NCBI GenBank assembly: GCA_948144175.1
Contig: CANXME010002502.1
Span: 62,001-126,000, forward strand
DNA from: Closterium sp. NIES-65
Lineage: Eukaryota > Streptophyta > Zygnematophyceae > Desmidiales > Closteriaceae
DNA length: 64,000 nt
Direction: 5' to 3'
Each line of letters opens with the position of its first letter. Within the stretch, counting starts at the first letter, position 1. Under the pieces are notes generated by a model, which was not told where the DNA came from, did not search any database, and worked only from the letters and a program-made list of their open reading frames with translations. The translations under genes and the position numbers were made by a program. Below are positions 32,716-43,800 of the stretch, piece after piece.

Positions 32716-35514
32716 GAGGCACCTGGTGGTGTAGAGGTTGCTAGTCTTGGTGCTTGTGACTTAGCTAGCACAGGTGCAGAGCCTGATTAGGCCTTGCACA
32801 CTTTCCTACTCGACCGCGTCTCACTGCTACTTCCGCAACTTCACCATAGTCGTACCCCTCAGAGCCCTTGTCCCTATCACTCTAGCCGATCCCTCTAGTG
32901 GCCCAGTTGTTGCACTTAGCTCCACTGTTCTCCCATGTCCGGCAGCCCCCTCTGGTTCCCTCACAGGTTTCCACCTCCCCTAGTTCACTAGGAACTTGGT
33001 GGCTACAGCTCTCCTACAGGACCAGTTTGTCGCTGTTACTCAGCCTGGGGGAGAGCTCATGGCGATCTGTACAGACTCACGTACTGGAGAGCACCTCGCC
33101 GCGTTCATTCCGCAGCCCGGGTCTGGTCTGTACACACTGACCACTAAGCCCGGGCTGAATCAGGTCAGGTAGCTGCCTTGGTTGAGGTAGCTGCGTCTTG
33201 TACGTATCGTCTCCTCGCGCACCAGACTCTCCTCTGGCACCACTATCTTGGTCACCCCTCCTTGCCACGCCTGTGTGGCATGCACTCCCGTCTCCTTGTG
33301 TCTAGCCTCCCCAGGTCCCTGCTCCCTCTCCCGAGGTCGCTTGCGCAGCAGTGCCTTTTCTACGTCGAGGGGCGGTAGCTTGCCGCTCCTCACTCCTCCT
33401 CGTTTCCTCCGACCACAGCTCCTCTAGAGACCCTCCACATAGACGTGTGGGGTCCAGCCCGCATCACTAGACAGGGCGGAGAGCGCTACTTTCTGCTGGT
33501 TGTTGACAACCTCACGCGCTACACCATGGTCTTCCAAGGCAGATGTCTGCAGTGTGTTGATCTGCTGGATCCGTGCTGTCCTTTGCCAGCTCAGCGCTCA
33601 GTTCCGGTAGGACCTCCCGGTCCTGCAGTTGCACTCTGATCGAGGTGGTGAGTTTTGTTCCCGCCTCCTTGATGACTTCTGTGGTGCTGAGGGCATCGCC
33701 CAGTCGTTCACGCTTCCGGCCTCTCCGCAGCAAAATGGAATTTCTTAGCATTGCATTGGCTTGGTCATCGAAGTTGCTCGCACCTCCATAGTCCATGCGG
33801 ATGGGACCCATTTTCTGTGGTCGTTTGCGGTCGGATACGCCACTGAGCAGCTCAACCTCTGGCCCCTTGTTTCCCACCCGAAGACCTAACCTACTTTGCG
33901 TGGACGGGAGAGGTTGGTGATGCGTCGACGTTTCGGGTCTAGGGTTCCCTTGCTCTTGTCCGCGATCTTCCCGCGGGCAAGTTCTCTCCTCGCATTCTTC
34001 GCTGCACCTTCCTTAGCTTCCCTACCGATGCCCCACCCTAGTAGTATTACCACCCCGGTTCTCGACGTGTCCTTTCCTCTCAGGACGTCACTTTTGGCAA
34101 GTCTGTCTGCTTCTACCATCTCCACCCCCACTAAAGTTCCCCCATGTACCTCCCACCTCTCTTCCTGGTACTCGACCCCCCTTGGTAGCCCACCTCCACC
34201 CGCAGGGTCCTACCCCCTCAAGTGTGTCCCAGGTTGACCCGTCCCCCTTGGTTGCGCCGTTGGAGCTCTCTTCCGACACCTCTGGCCCAGCTGAGGGGGG
34301 TGACCCGACTGCTGCCGACACCGTGGCCCCTCGCCGCTCAGCGCGCTTTGCGGCCCCTCCTGGGTTTCCGCCTCGACCGTCTTCACCGCCTCTGCAGCCC
34401 GTCGTTGTGGACTCTGGTGCTACAGGAGGTGGTGACACTGGGGGTGCGGACTCTGGGGGTGCTGGCTCTGGGGGTGTTGAGAGTCTTACGGGTACAAGAG
34501 GTGATGGAGGTACTGGAGCTAAAGTGCTAAGGCTGGTGTTACTGGAGTTGACGGTGCTGGAGGTACTGGTGCTAAAGGCGCTAGTGCAAGAGGTACTGGT
34601 GCACGTTGGCAGGAGACTCTCTTGCCAGAGTGGCTTTGCGAGTGGGCTGTCCGATGGGGCAGCCCCGTTGGCGGAGCTGGACGTGCTAAAGCTGGAGCTA
34701 CTGAAGCTGTAGGTGCTGGTGTTGGTGGTACTGGAATTGGAGATGTTGGAGGTACTGGTGCTAGAGGCGCTAGTACTAGAGGTACTAGTGCACGTCTACA
34801 GGAGACTCTCTCGCCGGAGCGGCTTCGCAAGTGGGTTGTCCGGTAGGGCAGCCCCGGTGGTGGAGCAGGACATGTTGGAACTACTGGAGATGGAGGTTCT
34901 CGTACTGTTGGAGCTGGATGTACCGGAGGTACTAGAGCTACTAGTGCTAGAGGTGCTGGAGCTGGAGGTGCTGGAGATACAGGAGCTGCTCGTGCTGGAA
35001 GTACTGGAGCTACTGGTGCTGGAGGTGCTTAATCTGGAGGTTGGTGCTGGAGGTTTTGGAGCTGGAGGTTTTGGAGCCGGAGGTGCTGGAGCTGGAGGTG
35101 GTGGAGCTGGAGGCTCTGGTACTGTGGGTAATGCACTCGCCTACTGTTTTTCTACCCGCAGCTGCAGTTGTCCCTGGCGCCGCGTGACTTGTCACTTCAT
35201 CAAATTCATAGTCTTCCGTCTTCCATTGGCCTTATTCCACCTTTCATGTGTCCTCTGCCTGACCAGTCATGTCCACAATTACTGCCTGGCTCTCCACTAC
35301 CTGCTCCTCCATACCCTGCACAGACAGGCTCCCTTGCAAAGCGTCGTGAGCCTGAGTCTCATCCTGCCTCACCTGTTTGCACTGTTAGTCATGCTCGCCG
35401 TCCTCGTCCTCCACCTGTCCCCGGCACGCACACTATGGCACTTCGTCCTTCCTTTGTTCCACAACGTTTTGCTCTGCTGTCTCCTCCGGCGTCCTCTCTT
35501 CCTAACGTTCCTGA
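32716..35514 (+). pseudogene. copia P protease-integrase-spacer, decayed
   Basis: Decayed protease (HTFLLDRVS) is followed by the integrase zinc region (LLWHHYLGHPSLPRL) and core (DVWGPARITRQGGERYFLL, then scattered pieces up to 33930). The spacer is rich in Gly/Thr/Ala and contains a tandem duplication of about 190 bases. Both copies encode a Trp motif: QETLLPEWLCEWAVRWGSP and QETLSPERLRKWVVR. The pre-RT segment (MALRPSFVPQRFALLSPP) runs into NA2 at 35515. Confidence 0.85.
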
Positions 35515-35644
35515 TGAGAAAACTAGAACGAGAATGAAAAGGAGGGGTTTCACTAGCAGCAATGAGGATACATATAGCAAACCCCAGATGGGTTGTACTC
35601 GCTATAGAGCACCCCACTACAGGCTAGAGAATAACATTCTGACA
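35515..35644 (-). repeat. 3' LTR of NA2
   Basis: 130 bp, TGAGAAAACTAG to ATTCTGACA on the plus strand. Confidence 0.92.
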
Positions 35645-36038
35645 CACCCCCATAGCCAAAGTGGGGTGTAATCAGCACAATGAGCAAGCAGGCATAGAGC
35701 AGGAGTTCACAATAGGTAAGTAAGGCTAGAGCTAATCACAGAGGGCAAGTGAGGAGGAGGAGAGACTATGGGGGAGAGAAGATGGGAGGCGACTGCTGAC
35801 GCTGCAGACACACAGACGAGCTGCTGGCTCAGTGGCTACCGAAGCAAAGGCCCGGACTACAGGAGTAACTGGCTCCGCGGCTAAAAGTAGCGGCAGACGA
35901 GCAACAGACCCACAGGCGGCTGGCGACTACCGGAGATTGTAGCCTCCTGACTGCTGGTGCTGCTGACGACAAGACTGCTGCCTCCACGCAACCTCCCCCA
36001 GCTGCCCAACGCCCCTCTCACACACCCCCTGCTCAAAC

Positions 36039-36185
36039 CCTAACCCTACACCCACAGCACCCCCGTAAACCCTAAACCCCAGACGCCCACACATCCACCT
36101 CCCTCAAAACCCTAGCTCCACTCCCACAGTACCCCCTTTAAACCCTAAACCACAGGCTCCCACACATCCACCCCCCTCAGCGACA
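36039..36185. repeat. NA2 tandem repeat with telomere-like motifs
   Basis: Two copies of a unit of about 75-78 bases, each with aaaccctaaa, cccacacatccacc and ctcccacag(t/c)accccc. The AAACCCTAA pieces resemble the plant telomere repeat but are not a telomere array. Confidence 0.7.
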
Positions 36186-36479
36186 GCTGCAGCAGTGGGA
36201 GACGAAGGAGGAGGAGGAGCAGGGGAGACCACACACCCGTCACCCCCTTCTTGCCACCCCCAAACCCTAACACAAGGCAGGGCGGGATGGCAGGTAGGGG
36301 GGGGGGGGACGCGCGGCCTCCCAGGGCGCCAAAGCAGGCGGCAGAAGGGGCGACGCTCGCCCCCCCCCCCCCCAGGTTGCCCCTCCCGTCGCCTGTCGAG
36401 GCGACCTCAGGGGGCCGCGTGCGGCCCCCGAAGGAGCCGCGACGGGCGACGGGAAAAGGGGGGGGGGGGGGGGGGGTGC

Positions 36480-36960
36480 ACCGGTGCGCCGCGGCTGGCG
36501 GCGGGGCATGGCCGGGGTGGGGCCGGGGCCGCTGTAGGCGGCGACGGGGCCGAGGAAGGGCGGCGACGGGGCCGCTGAAGGGGTGGCAGCAACGGGGCCG
36601 CTGAAGGGGCGGCGACGGGGCCGCGGAAGGGCGGCGACGGGGCCGCTGAAGGGCGGCGACGGGGCCGCTGTAAGGGGCGGCGATGGGGCCGCGGAAAGGG
36701 CGGCGTCGGGGCCGCTGAAAGGGCGGCGATGGGGCCGCGGAAGGGCGGCGACGGGGCCGCTGAAAGGGCGGCGACGGGGCCGCGGAAGGGCGGCGACGGG
36801 GCCGCTGAAAGGGCGGCGACGGGGCCGCGGAAGGGCGGCGACGGGCCGCGAAAGGGGCGGCGACGGGGCCGCGAAGGGGCCGCGAGGGGCTTGGAAGGGC
36901 GGCAACGGGGCCGCGAAGGGGCCGCGAGGGGCTAGGAAGGGCGGCAACGGGGCCGCTAAG
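36480..36960 (-). repeat. NA2 GC-rich minisatellite
   Basis: Tandem units of about 18-20 bases around gggcggcgacggggccgctgaa, alternating in a higher-order pattern. Close in sequence to the A leader array, which suggests a common origin. Confidence 0.85.
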
Positions 36961-37050
36961 AGAAGCGCGAGGGGCACGCCACGGGGCGTGCCGAGCACAG
37001 AGTAGCAGCGGAAGTAGTTGGGTCCTAGGATCGGAACCACTCTGATAACA

Positions 37051-37180
37051 TGAGAAAACTAGAACGAGAATGAAAAGGAGGGGTTTCAGTAGCAGCAATG
37101 AGGATACATATAGCAAACCCCAGATGGGTTGTACTCGCTATAGAGCACCCCACTACAGGCTAGAGAATAACATTCTGACA
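37051..37180 (-). repeat. 5' LTR of NA2
   Basis: 130 bp, one difference from the 3' LTR. The primer site and an imperfect hairpin (37021-37038) lie on its left. Confidence 0.92.
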
Positions 37181-38161
37181 CCTGACCCCGAGTCCAGCCT
37201 TGCACGTGCTGCTAGTCCTACTCTCACGTGCTTCTTGGCTATGCTTGTCACTGACTCTTCCTTTGAGTCTGCTGCAAATGCCTTAGTCACTGAGCTCGTT
37301 GACTTTGCTGCTACATGTCGTCTCGACTACTACGCGAATTTTGTTACTGAGTCTGAGTCTGACTGTCCTCTGTCTGTCGGGGGTGAGCTTGCCCTAGTCA
37401 GTGATGTCCTTGATGATAGGCAGTTTGAGCTTGAGTGTCCTGCGACCGCTTTACCTCGTTTCGCGTCCATGTTGCTTTGCCCTAAGGGAGACGCAGATGT
37501 ACTTGACATCCCTACCCCGCGCTCTTACGCAGAGGCGACCACAAGTGAGTACTCCTCTCAGTGGCAGACAGCCACGGATGCAGAGATGGCTTACGGGAAC
37601 TCCATAGGCAACTATGTCGACGAGGTTCCCCCTCCTGGCACGAACATAGTCGATGGCATGTGGATTTTCAGACTGAAGCGGCCGCCGGGTTCTCTGCCTG
37701 CCTTCAAGGCGCGTTACGTTGCATGAGGCTTCAGTCAGCGACACGGGGTCGTCAACTTCCAGGCCTTTTCCCCCACCCTGAAGACAACTACTCTTCCATT
37801 GTTACTGCGCGTTGCATCACAATGTGACTACGACCTGCACTCCCTCGACTTTTCCACAGCTTTCTTAAAGAGCAGCCTTCACGAGGAGATCTGCCTGTGC
37901 CGCCTACCTGGTTTCACTGGGTCGTTTCTTGAGGGTACCCAGTGGAGCATCTAGCGGCCACGGTCTCCGCCAGGCACCCCGAGTGGCACAACACACTCAG
38001 GACGACACATGCGGCTCTTGGGTTTACTCCTTTGACTACTAACCGGTCGCTGACCCTACGCACAGAACCTGCTCTACCGCAGTTCTATATTCTCGTGTAC
38101 GTTGACGATATGGTCTTTGCTACTACTGACAATGAGGCGCTAACCCTTGTGAAGGTGAAGC
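37181..38161 (+). pseudogene. copia P reverse transcriptase, first part
   Basis: It encodes EVPPPGTNIVDGMWIFRLKR, KARYVA, LDFSTAFL and YVDDMVFATTD, with a TGA in VA-GFSQRHGV (37724-37726) and a frame change around 37950. RT is cut after LTLVKVKL by insertion X at 38162. Confidence 0.87.
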
Positions 38162-39229
38162 TGTTAACAGGAATGGAATGTTGGCCCCGCCCTCGCTTGG
38201 GCAACGCCGACGACTTGGTCGGATGTACGGGAGTAGCAGCTGACCATTCACAGTGGGAGAGCTGCTCGACAGGTTTCGTCGAGCTGCAGGAGACCGCTGT
38301 GGTGTTGTTGTCGACCAGGGAGCTCGACAGCTGCAACTGACTGGTCTGGGCGACGGGTGGGACGTCGACCAGGAACTACAGCTCGACCGGGAGGTCTTCG
38401 GAGCATCGCGTCGACCTGCCGTTCGACTGGGAGGTCTCCAGAGCATCCCGTCAACCTACAGTTCGACCGGGAGGTCGACGGAGCAGTCCGTCGACCTGAC
38501 AAGTGAGCAGCGGTCGACGAGGGGAGCTCGGCGACAACCGCTGACGGTTCTGGTCGACAGAAGGGGTCCGTCGACCAGGGGGTAGCTCAACGGGAGTTGT
38601 GGTCGACCAGAGGGACCTGGGGGTCGACCAGAATCAGTGGTGGTCGACCAGAAGCACCTGGTGGTCGTGCGGATCGACCGGGTAACCTGCTCGACGAGTT
38701 CTGCGGAGGCACGCGAACGTCGTCAAGGTCGCGATGGCGAAGGCGACTGCGGGCTGGTATCCCGAAGTCGATGTGGCTCGTCAGGCGCAGACAACAGCCG
38801 ACGGATGCCCAACGAGGCAAGTCGAGCCAATTGTCTGCGCGCACCTGCGAGCGTGCGCACTGCTGTGTTCTTCGGGGCAACGCTGGACAGCCGCTCCGCT
38901 GCAGCGTTGGCACGCCGTCGACCTGCTCTGTTGGCAGGTCGCCTTTGCGCAGTGCTGGCGCGGCCCCTCTACGCAACGCTGGCAGGCGGTCGACCAAGCT
39001 GTGCTGGCGGTCGACCAGGCTAGCTGCAGGGTTGCTAGGTGGCTGATGTAGTCATTCTGACATTGCTTGTTCAATCATTCTGTAATTCCAGCTTTGCTAG
39101 TGGAAACTCTTGCCAATTTCTCCTGTGTATGCGCAAGCTCTAACGATCTAAGCAAAGCTACGATCACCTCTAGTTGTTCGTGCCAACCCCGTAGTCTAGC
39201 TCACTACCGTTGTAGAGTGACTCTCCGCA
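38162..39229. mobile_element. Insertion X: LTR-less element in P's RT
   Basis: 1068 bp between perfect duplications of GAAGC (38157-38161 and 39230-39234). It begins TGTTAACAGG and ends CTCTCCGCA, that is TG...CA as for retroviral-type integration, but I see no terminal repeats of LTR type. The left 380-850 bases are studded with GTCGACC-type motifs. No protein family is recognisable in its frames. It could be a non-autonomous retroelement with lost LTRs or an integrase-inserted foreign piece. Confidence 0.65.
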
Positions 39230-40154
39230 GAAGCTACAGAAGAGACACACCTGCACTGACCTAGGTGATCTGCGCAGCTATCTTGGCTTGTAGATCACCC
39301 TGGACAGAGCTCAGCGCACCATCACTGTGACTCAGTGACACATGGTGCAGCAGGTCTGTCAGCGCTTCCGCTACGAGCTCTCCTCGCCATAGTCCACTCC
39401 TCTGCCTACAGGCCACTCGCTCTTAGCTCCACCTTCGGACGAGTCCGTAGAGCTGAGTGGTCCGTATCCAGAGCTTGTGGGTTGCCTCATGTACCCGATG
39501 ACGTGCACACGACCTGTTTTCGCGTACCCTCTCAGCATCCTGATGCGTGACGTTGAGCCCGGGAGACACCGACTAGAGCACTGGCGGGCTGCTAGGAGGG
39601 TACTGCGTGACTTGTGCAGTACATCGGGCATGGGGCACGCGCTTGGAGGACGGGGTTCAGTGGTACTCAAAGGACACTCCGACGCTTCTTGGGCCGACGA
39701 CCAGGCGACTCAGCGGTCGTCCCAGGGTTTCTCCTTCAGTCTCGGCTCTAGTTTTGTCTCATGGAGGTCCACTCGTTCGTTTTCTGTCCTTGGTTCTGGC
39801 TGTGAGGCCGAGATCTACGTTGGGGCCATGGGTGCACAGGAGTTATGTTGGCTGACCTACCTGCTGACCGACATGGGTGAGCGGCCTCGTTCTTCTCCAA
39901 TTCTGTACGTCGACAACAAGGCCATGATTGCCTTGTCTCAGGAGCTGAGACTGGAGCACAGAGCGAAGCACGTTGCTCTTCGTTACTTTCTTGCTCGGGA
40001 GCTGCAGCAGTGGGATCAGCTGCACCTTGCTTACGTGGCCTCTCAGGCCTACACCGCTAATGTCTTCACCAAGGCCCTTGGGTCTGGTGATCATCAGCGT
40101 TTCTGCACTACTCTAAGTATTGTGCCTACTCTGCCTCACCTATTGGTTGCTTGA
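39230..40154 (+). pseudogene. copia P RT end and RNase H
   Basis: RT resumes at HTCTDLGDLRSYLGL. RNase H follows as an open frame from 39477 with GHSDASWADDQ, GCEAEIYVGAM, LYVDNKAMIAL and ANVFTKAL, ending at the stop 40152-40154. It is the best preserved part of P. Confidence 0.88.
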
Positions 40155-40169
40155 CTTGTCTTGTACTGT

Positions 40170-40602
<433 letters not shown>

Positions 40603-40822
40603 CACCCCCATAGGCAAAGTTGGGGAGCGCAAGGGGTCACAAGACCAGTCAAGCAAAGCAAAGCAAAGCAAAGCAAGCTCAGGGTGGATCTCAAGGATAC
40701 CACACAAATTCCGAGCACAAGGTCAAGGCCACAAGGCCAGTTCACATGCAGCAGAGCATATATATATAACAGTGCTAAACAAACAAGAGCAAGGATATAT
40801 ATATGCAGCAGTACAAGCAAGG

Positions 40823-43800
40823 TCAAGAGGTAAGCAAGTGAGGCCCAGTGGGCACAAGGCCTAGCAGAGTGCAAAAGCGCTGATGGTCACGAGGCGGAAG
40901 TGCCTTGGTGAACACATCAGCAGTGTTGGCCTCAGTGGCCACGAAACGCAGGCGAAGCTGACCACGCTGCTGCAGCTCTCGAGCAAGGAAGTAGCGTAGA
41001 GCAATGTGCTTCGTCCTGTGCTCCACTCTGTGCTCCTCACACAAGGCAATGGTTGCCTTGTTGTCGACGTACAGCACTGGAGGAGAACGAGGCCGCTCTC
41101 CAAGGTCAGTCAGCAGGTAGGTGAGCCAGCGAAGCTCCTGGGCAGCCATGGCTGTGGCGTAGATCTCAGCCTCACAGCTGGAGCTGAGAACCGAAGAAGA
41201 GCGAGTAGAGCGCCAAGAGACAGAGCCAGAGCCAAGACTGAAGGTGTAACCCTGAGACGACCTCTGAGTAGCCTGGTCGTCAGCCCAAGAAGCGTCTGAG
41301 TGCCCAGTGAGCACAGGCCGCTCACGCCCTCCAAGCACTAGCCCCATGCCCGACGTACTGCACAAGTAGCGCAACACCCTCTTAGCTGCATCCATGTGCT
41401 CCTTCCGGTGACGGCCGGGAGCAACATAGCGTGCTAAGATGCTGAGAGGGTATGCGAGGTCAGGTCGAGTGCAAGTCATCAGGTACATGAGGCAGCCCAC
41501 AAGCTCTGGATACGGACCACTCGACTCTACGGACTCATCCGAAGGCAGAGCTGAGAGCGAGTGTCCCGTAGGCAGAGGAGTGGACTAAGGCGAGGAGTAC
41601 GTGAAGCCGAAGCGCTGAAGGACCTGCTGAACCATGTGTGACTGGGTCAGGGTAATGGTGCGGCGTGCTCTGTCCCGGGTGATCCGCAGGCCAAAATAGC
41701 TTGTCAGTTCACCCAGGTCTGTGCACATGTGTCTCTTCTGCAGCTCGGACTTCACGTGGGCGAGTGCGGCAGTGTCCGCAGTGGCAAAGACCAAGTCGTC
41801 GACGTACACGAGGATGTAGAAAGGCGGCAGCGAGGTGTCGGTGCGCAGAAACAGCGACGGGTCAGCACTAGAAGGAGCAAACCCAAGAGCCGCAAGTGTA
41901 GTCCTCAGTGTGTCGTGCCACTCACGCGGCGCCTGGCGGAGACCGTAGACTGGCCGCCGGAGGCTCCACTGGGTACCAGGAGGGAACGACCCAGTGAAGC
42001 CAGGAGGGCGGCGCAGCAAGATCTCCTCGTGCAGGCGGCCCTGCAGGAAAGCAGTGCTGAAGTCAAGAGAGTGTAGCTCGTAGTCACGCTGAGCAGCGAC
42101 GTGCAGTAGAACCCGAAGAGTGGTCATCTTCGGGGTCGGGGAGAAGGTCTGAAAGAAGTCAACTCCCTGTCGCTGACTGAAGCCACGAGCCACGTAGCGC
42201 GCCTTGAAGACAGGCGGAGAACCCGGCGGCCGCTTCACCCTGAAGATCCACATGCCACTGACAATGTTCGCCCCAGGAGGGGGAACAGCGTCAACGTAGG
42301 TGCCTGTGGACTTCCAGGAAGCCATCTCTGCGTCCATGGCTGACTGCCACTGAGAGGAGTAGGGACCGGCCATCGCCTCTGCGTAAGAGCGTGGGGTCGG
42401 GATGTCTAGAGCATCCGGGTCTCCCTCAGGGGCAACAAGCATGGACACGAGATGGGGCAAAGCGGCGGCAAAGCACTGGAACTCCTCCTGCCTGTCCTCA
42501 AGGACGTCCGTGCCAAGAGCACAGTCACCCCCGACGGACGGAGGACAGGCAGACGCAGACGCAGCAGACGCAGACTCAGCAGACTCAGCAGACTCAGCAA
42601 CAAGACTGGCAGCGTAGTCCAGACGACACGCAGCAGCAAAGTCGACCAGCTCAGCAACTAGGGCAGACGCAGCAGCGGACTCAAAGGAAGGGTCAGTGAC
42701 AAGAGAAGCAAGAAGACGCGTGACAGTAGGACTGGGATCACGGTGAGAGTCCGACTCCGGGTCGGCAAGTGTAGGAAGAGAAGACTGAGGAGGAGAAGGC
42801 AAAGGGGCACGCAGAGGAGCAGTGGACGGACGCAGAGACATCTGGTGCGTGCCAGGGACAGGAGGAGGACGCTGACGCGAACCGCGACCACTAGGGCGAG
42901 CAGCTCGGACTGGCGACGCAGGGCGGGACGCAGGCTCACGACGCTCAGCAAGACCTCCAGTAGGACCAGCGTAGGGAGAAGGAGAAGGCAGGGGAGAGGC
43001 GGGCTGTAACTGTGACTGTGACGGGACAGGCTGCGGACACTCTACGGGAGGAGAAGGACTAGTGGAAGGCGGGAGACCAAGAACCTGCTGAAGGAGCGGA
43101 ACGAAGTACGGCCGAGGCCGCGCAGCACCGCCAGAGACAGCAGGGACAGCACCAACACCTCCAGAGGCAGCACCAGCACCAGTAGCAGCTCCAACTCCAG
43201 CATCACCAGCAGCTGCAGAAGTACCCGCAGTAGGACCGACAGTCGTAGCCTCAGCGCCAGCACCCGCAGCAGCTCCAGCTCCAGAGGCACCCCCGGGCCC
43301 GGCAGCTCCAGTACCCTCAGTACGAGCACCTCCGGGACCCGTGGTACCAGCTCCCTCGGAAGCAACGGAACCTCCAGCACCCGCAGTACCCCCAGCTCCA
43401 GCAGCTCGCCTCCAGCGCCGGGCAAACCACTCACGCAGCTCTAGAGGAGAGAGCGGCTCGCGGCGTGAGGAACGGTCTGGAGAACCACCAGGAACAGAAG
43501 CTGCAGGCGCAGCACTCCCAGACGCAGTACCCCCAGGCTCAGCACCCCCAGGCATAGCACCCCCAGGCTCAGCATCCCCAGGCTCAGTACCCTCAGGCTC
43601 AGCACCCCCAGTCTCAGCACCCCCAGGCTCAGTACCCCCAGGCTCAGCACCCCCAGGCTCAACACCCCCAGTCTCAGCACCCCCAGGCTCAGCGCCCCCA
43701 GTCTCAGCACCCCCAGTCTCAGCACCCCGAGGCTCCGCAACCGCACCAGCACCAGAGTCACCAGTGACCTCGACAGGCTCGACCGCGTCTACCTGAGACA

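Larger units (their letters stand above)
35515..37180 (-). mobile_element. NA2: non-autonomous LTR retroelement
   Basis: 1666 bp with perfect target duplication CCTGA (35510-35514 and 37181-37185), splitting P just upstream of RT. Its LTRs of 130 bp (35515-35644 and 37051-37180) differ at one base, so it is recent. No gag or pol is present. It keeps a primer site (TGTTATCAGAG), a GC-rich array (36480-36960) and a 3' UTR block (cacccccatagccaaagtggggtg) like that of the copia elements. It probably moves with copia enzymes. Confidence 0.92.

Noticed and set aside
36041-36140. Interstitial telomere
   Set aside because: Only scattered AAACCCTAA words within a 75-78 base repeat, not a run of the heptamer.
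38253-38585. Open frame in insertion X as an element protein
   Set aside because: No recognised domain, unremarkable start, and an overlapping minus-strand frame of similar length. Composition explains it.
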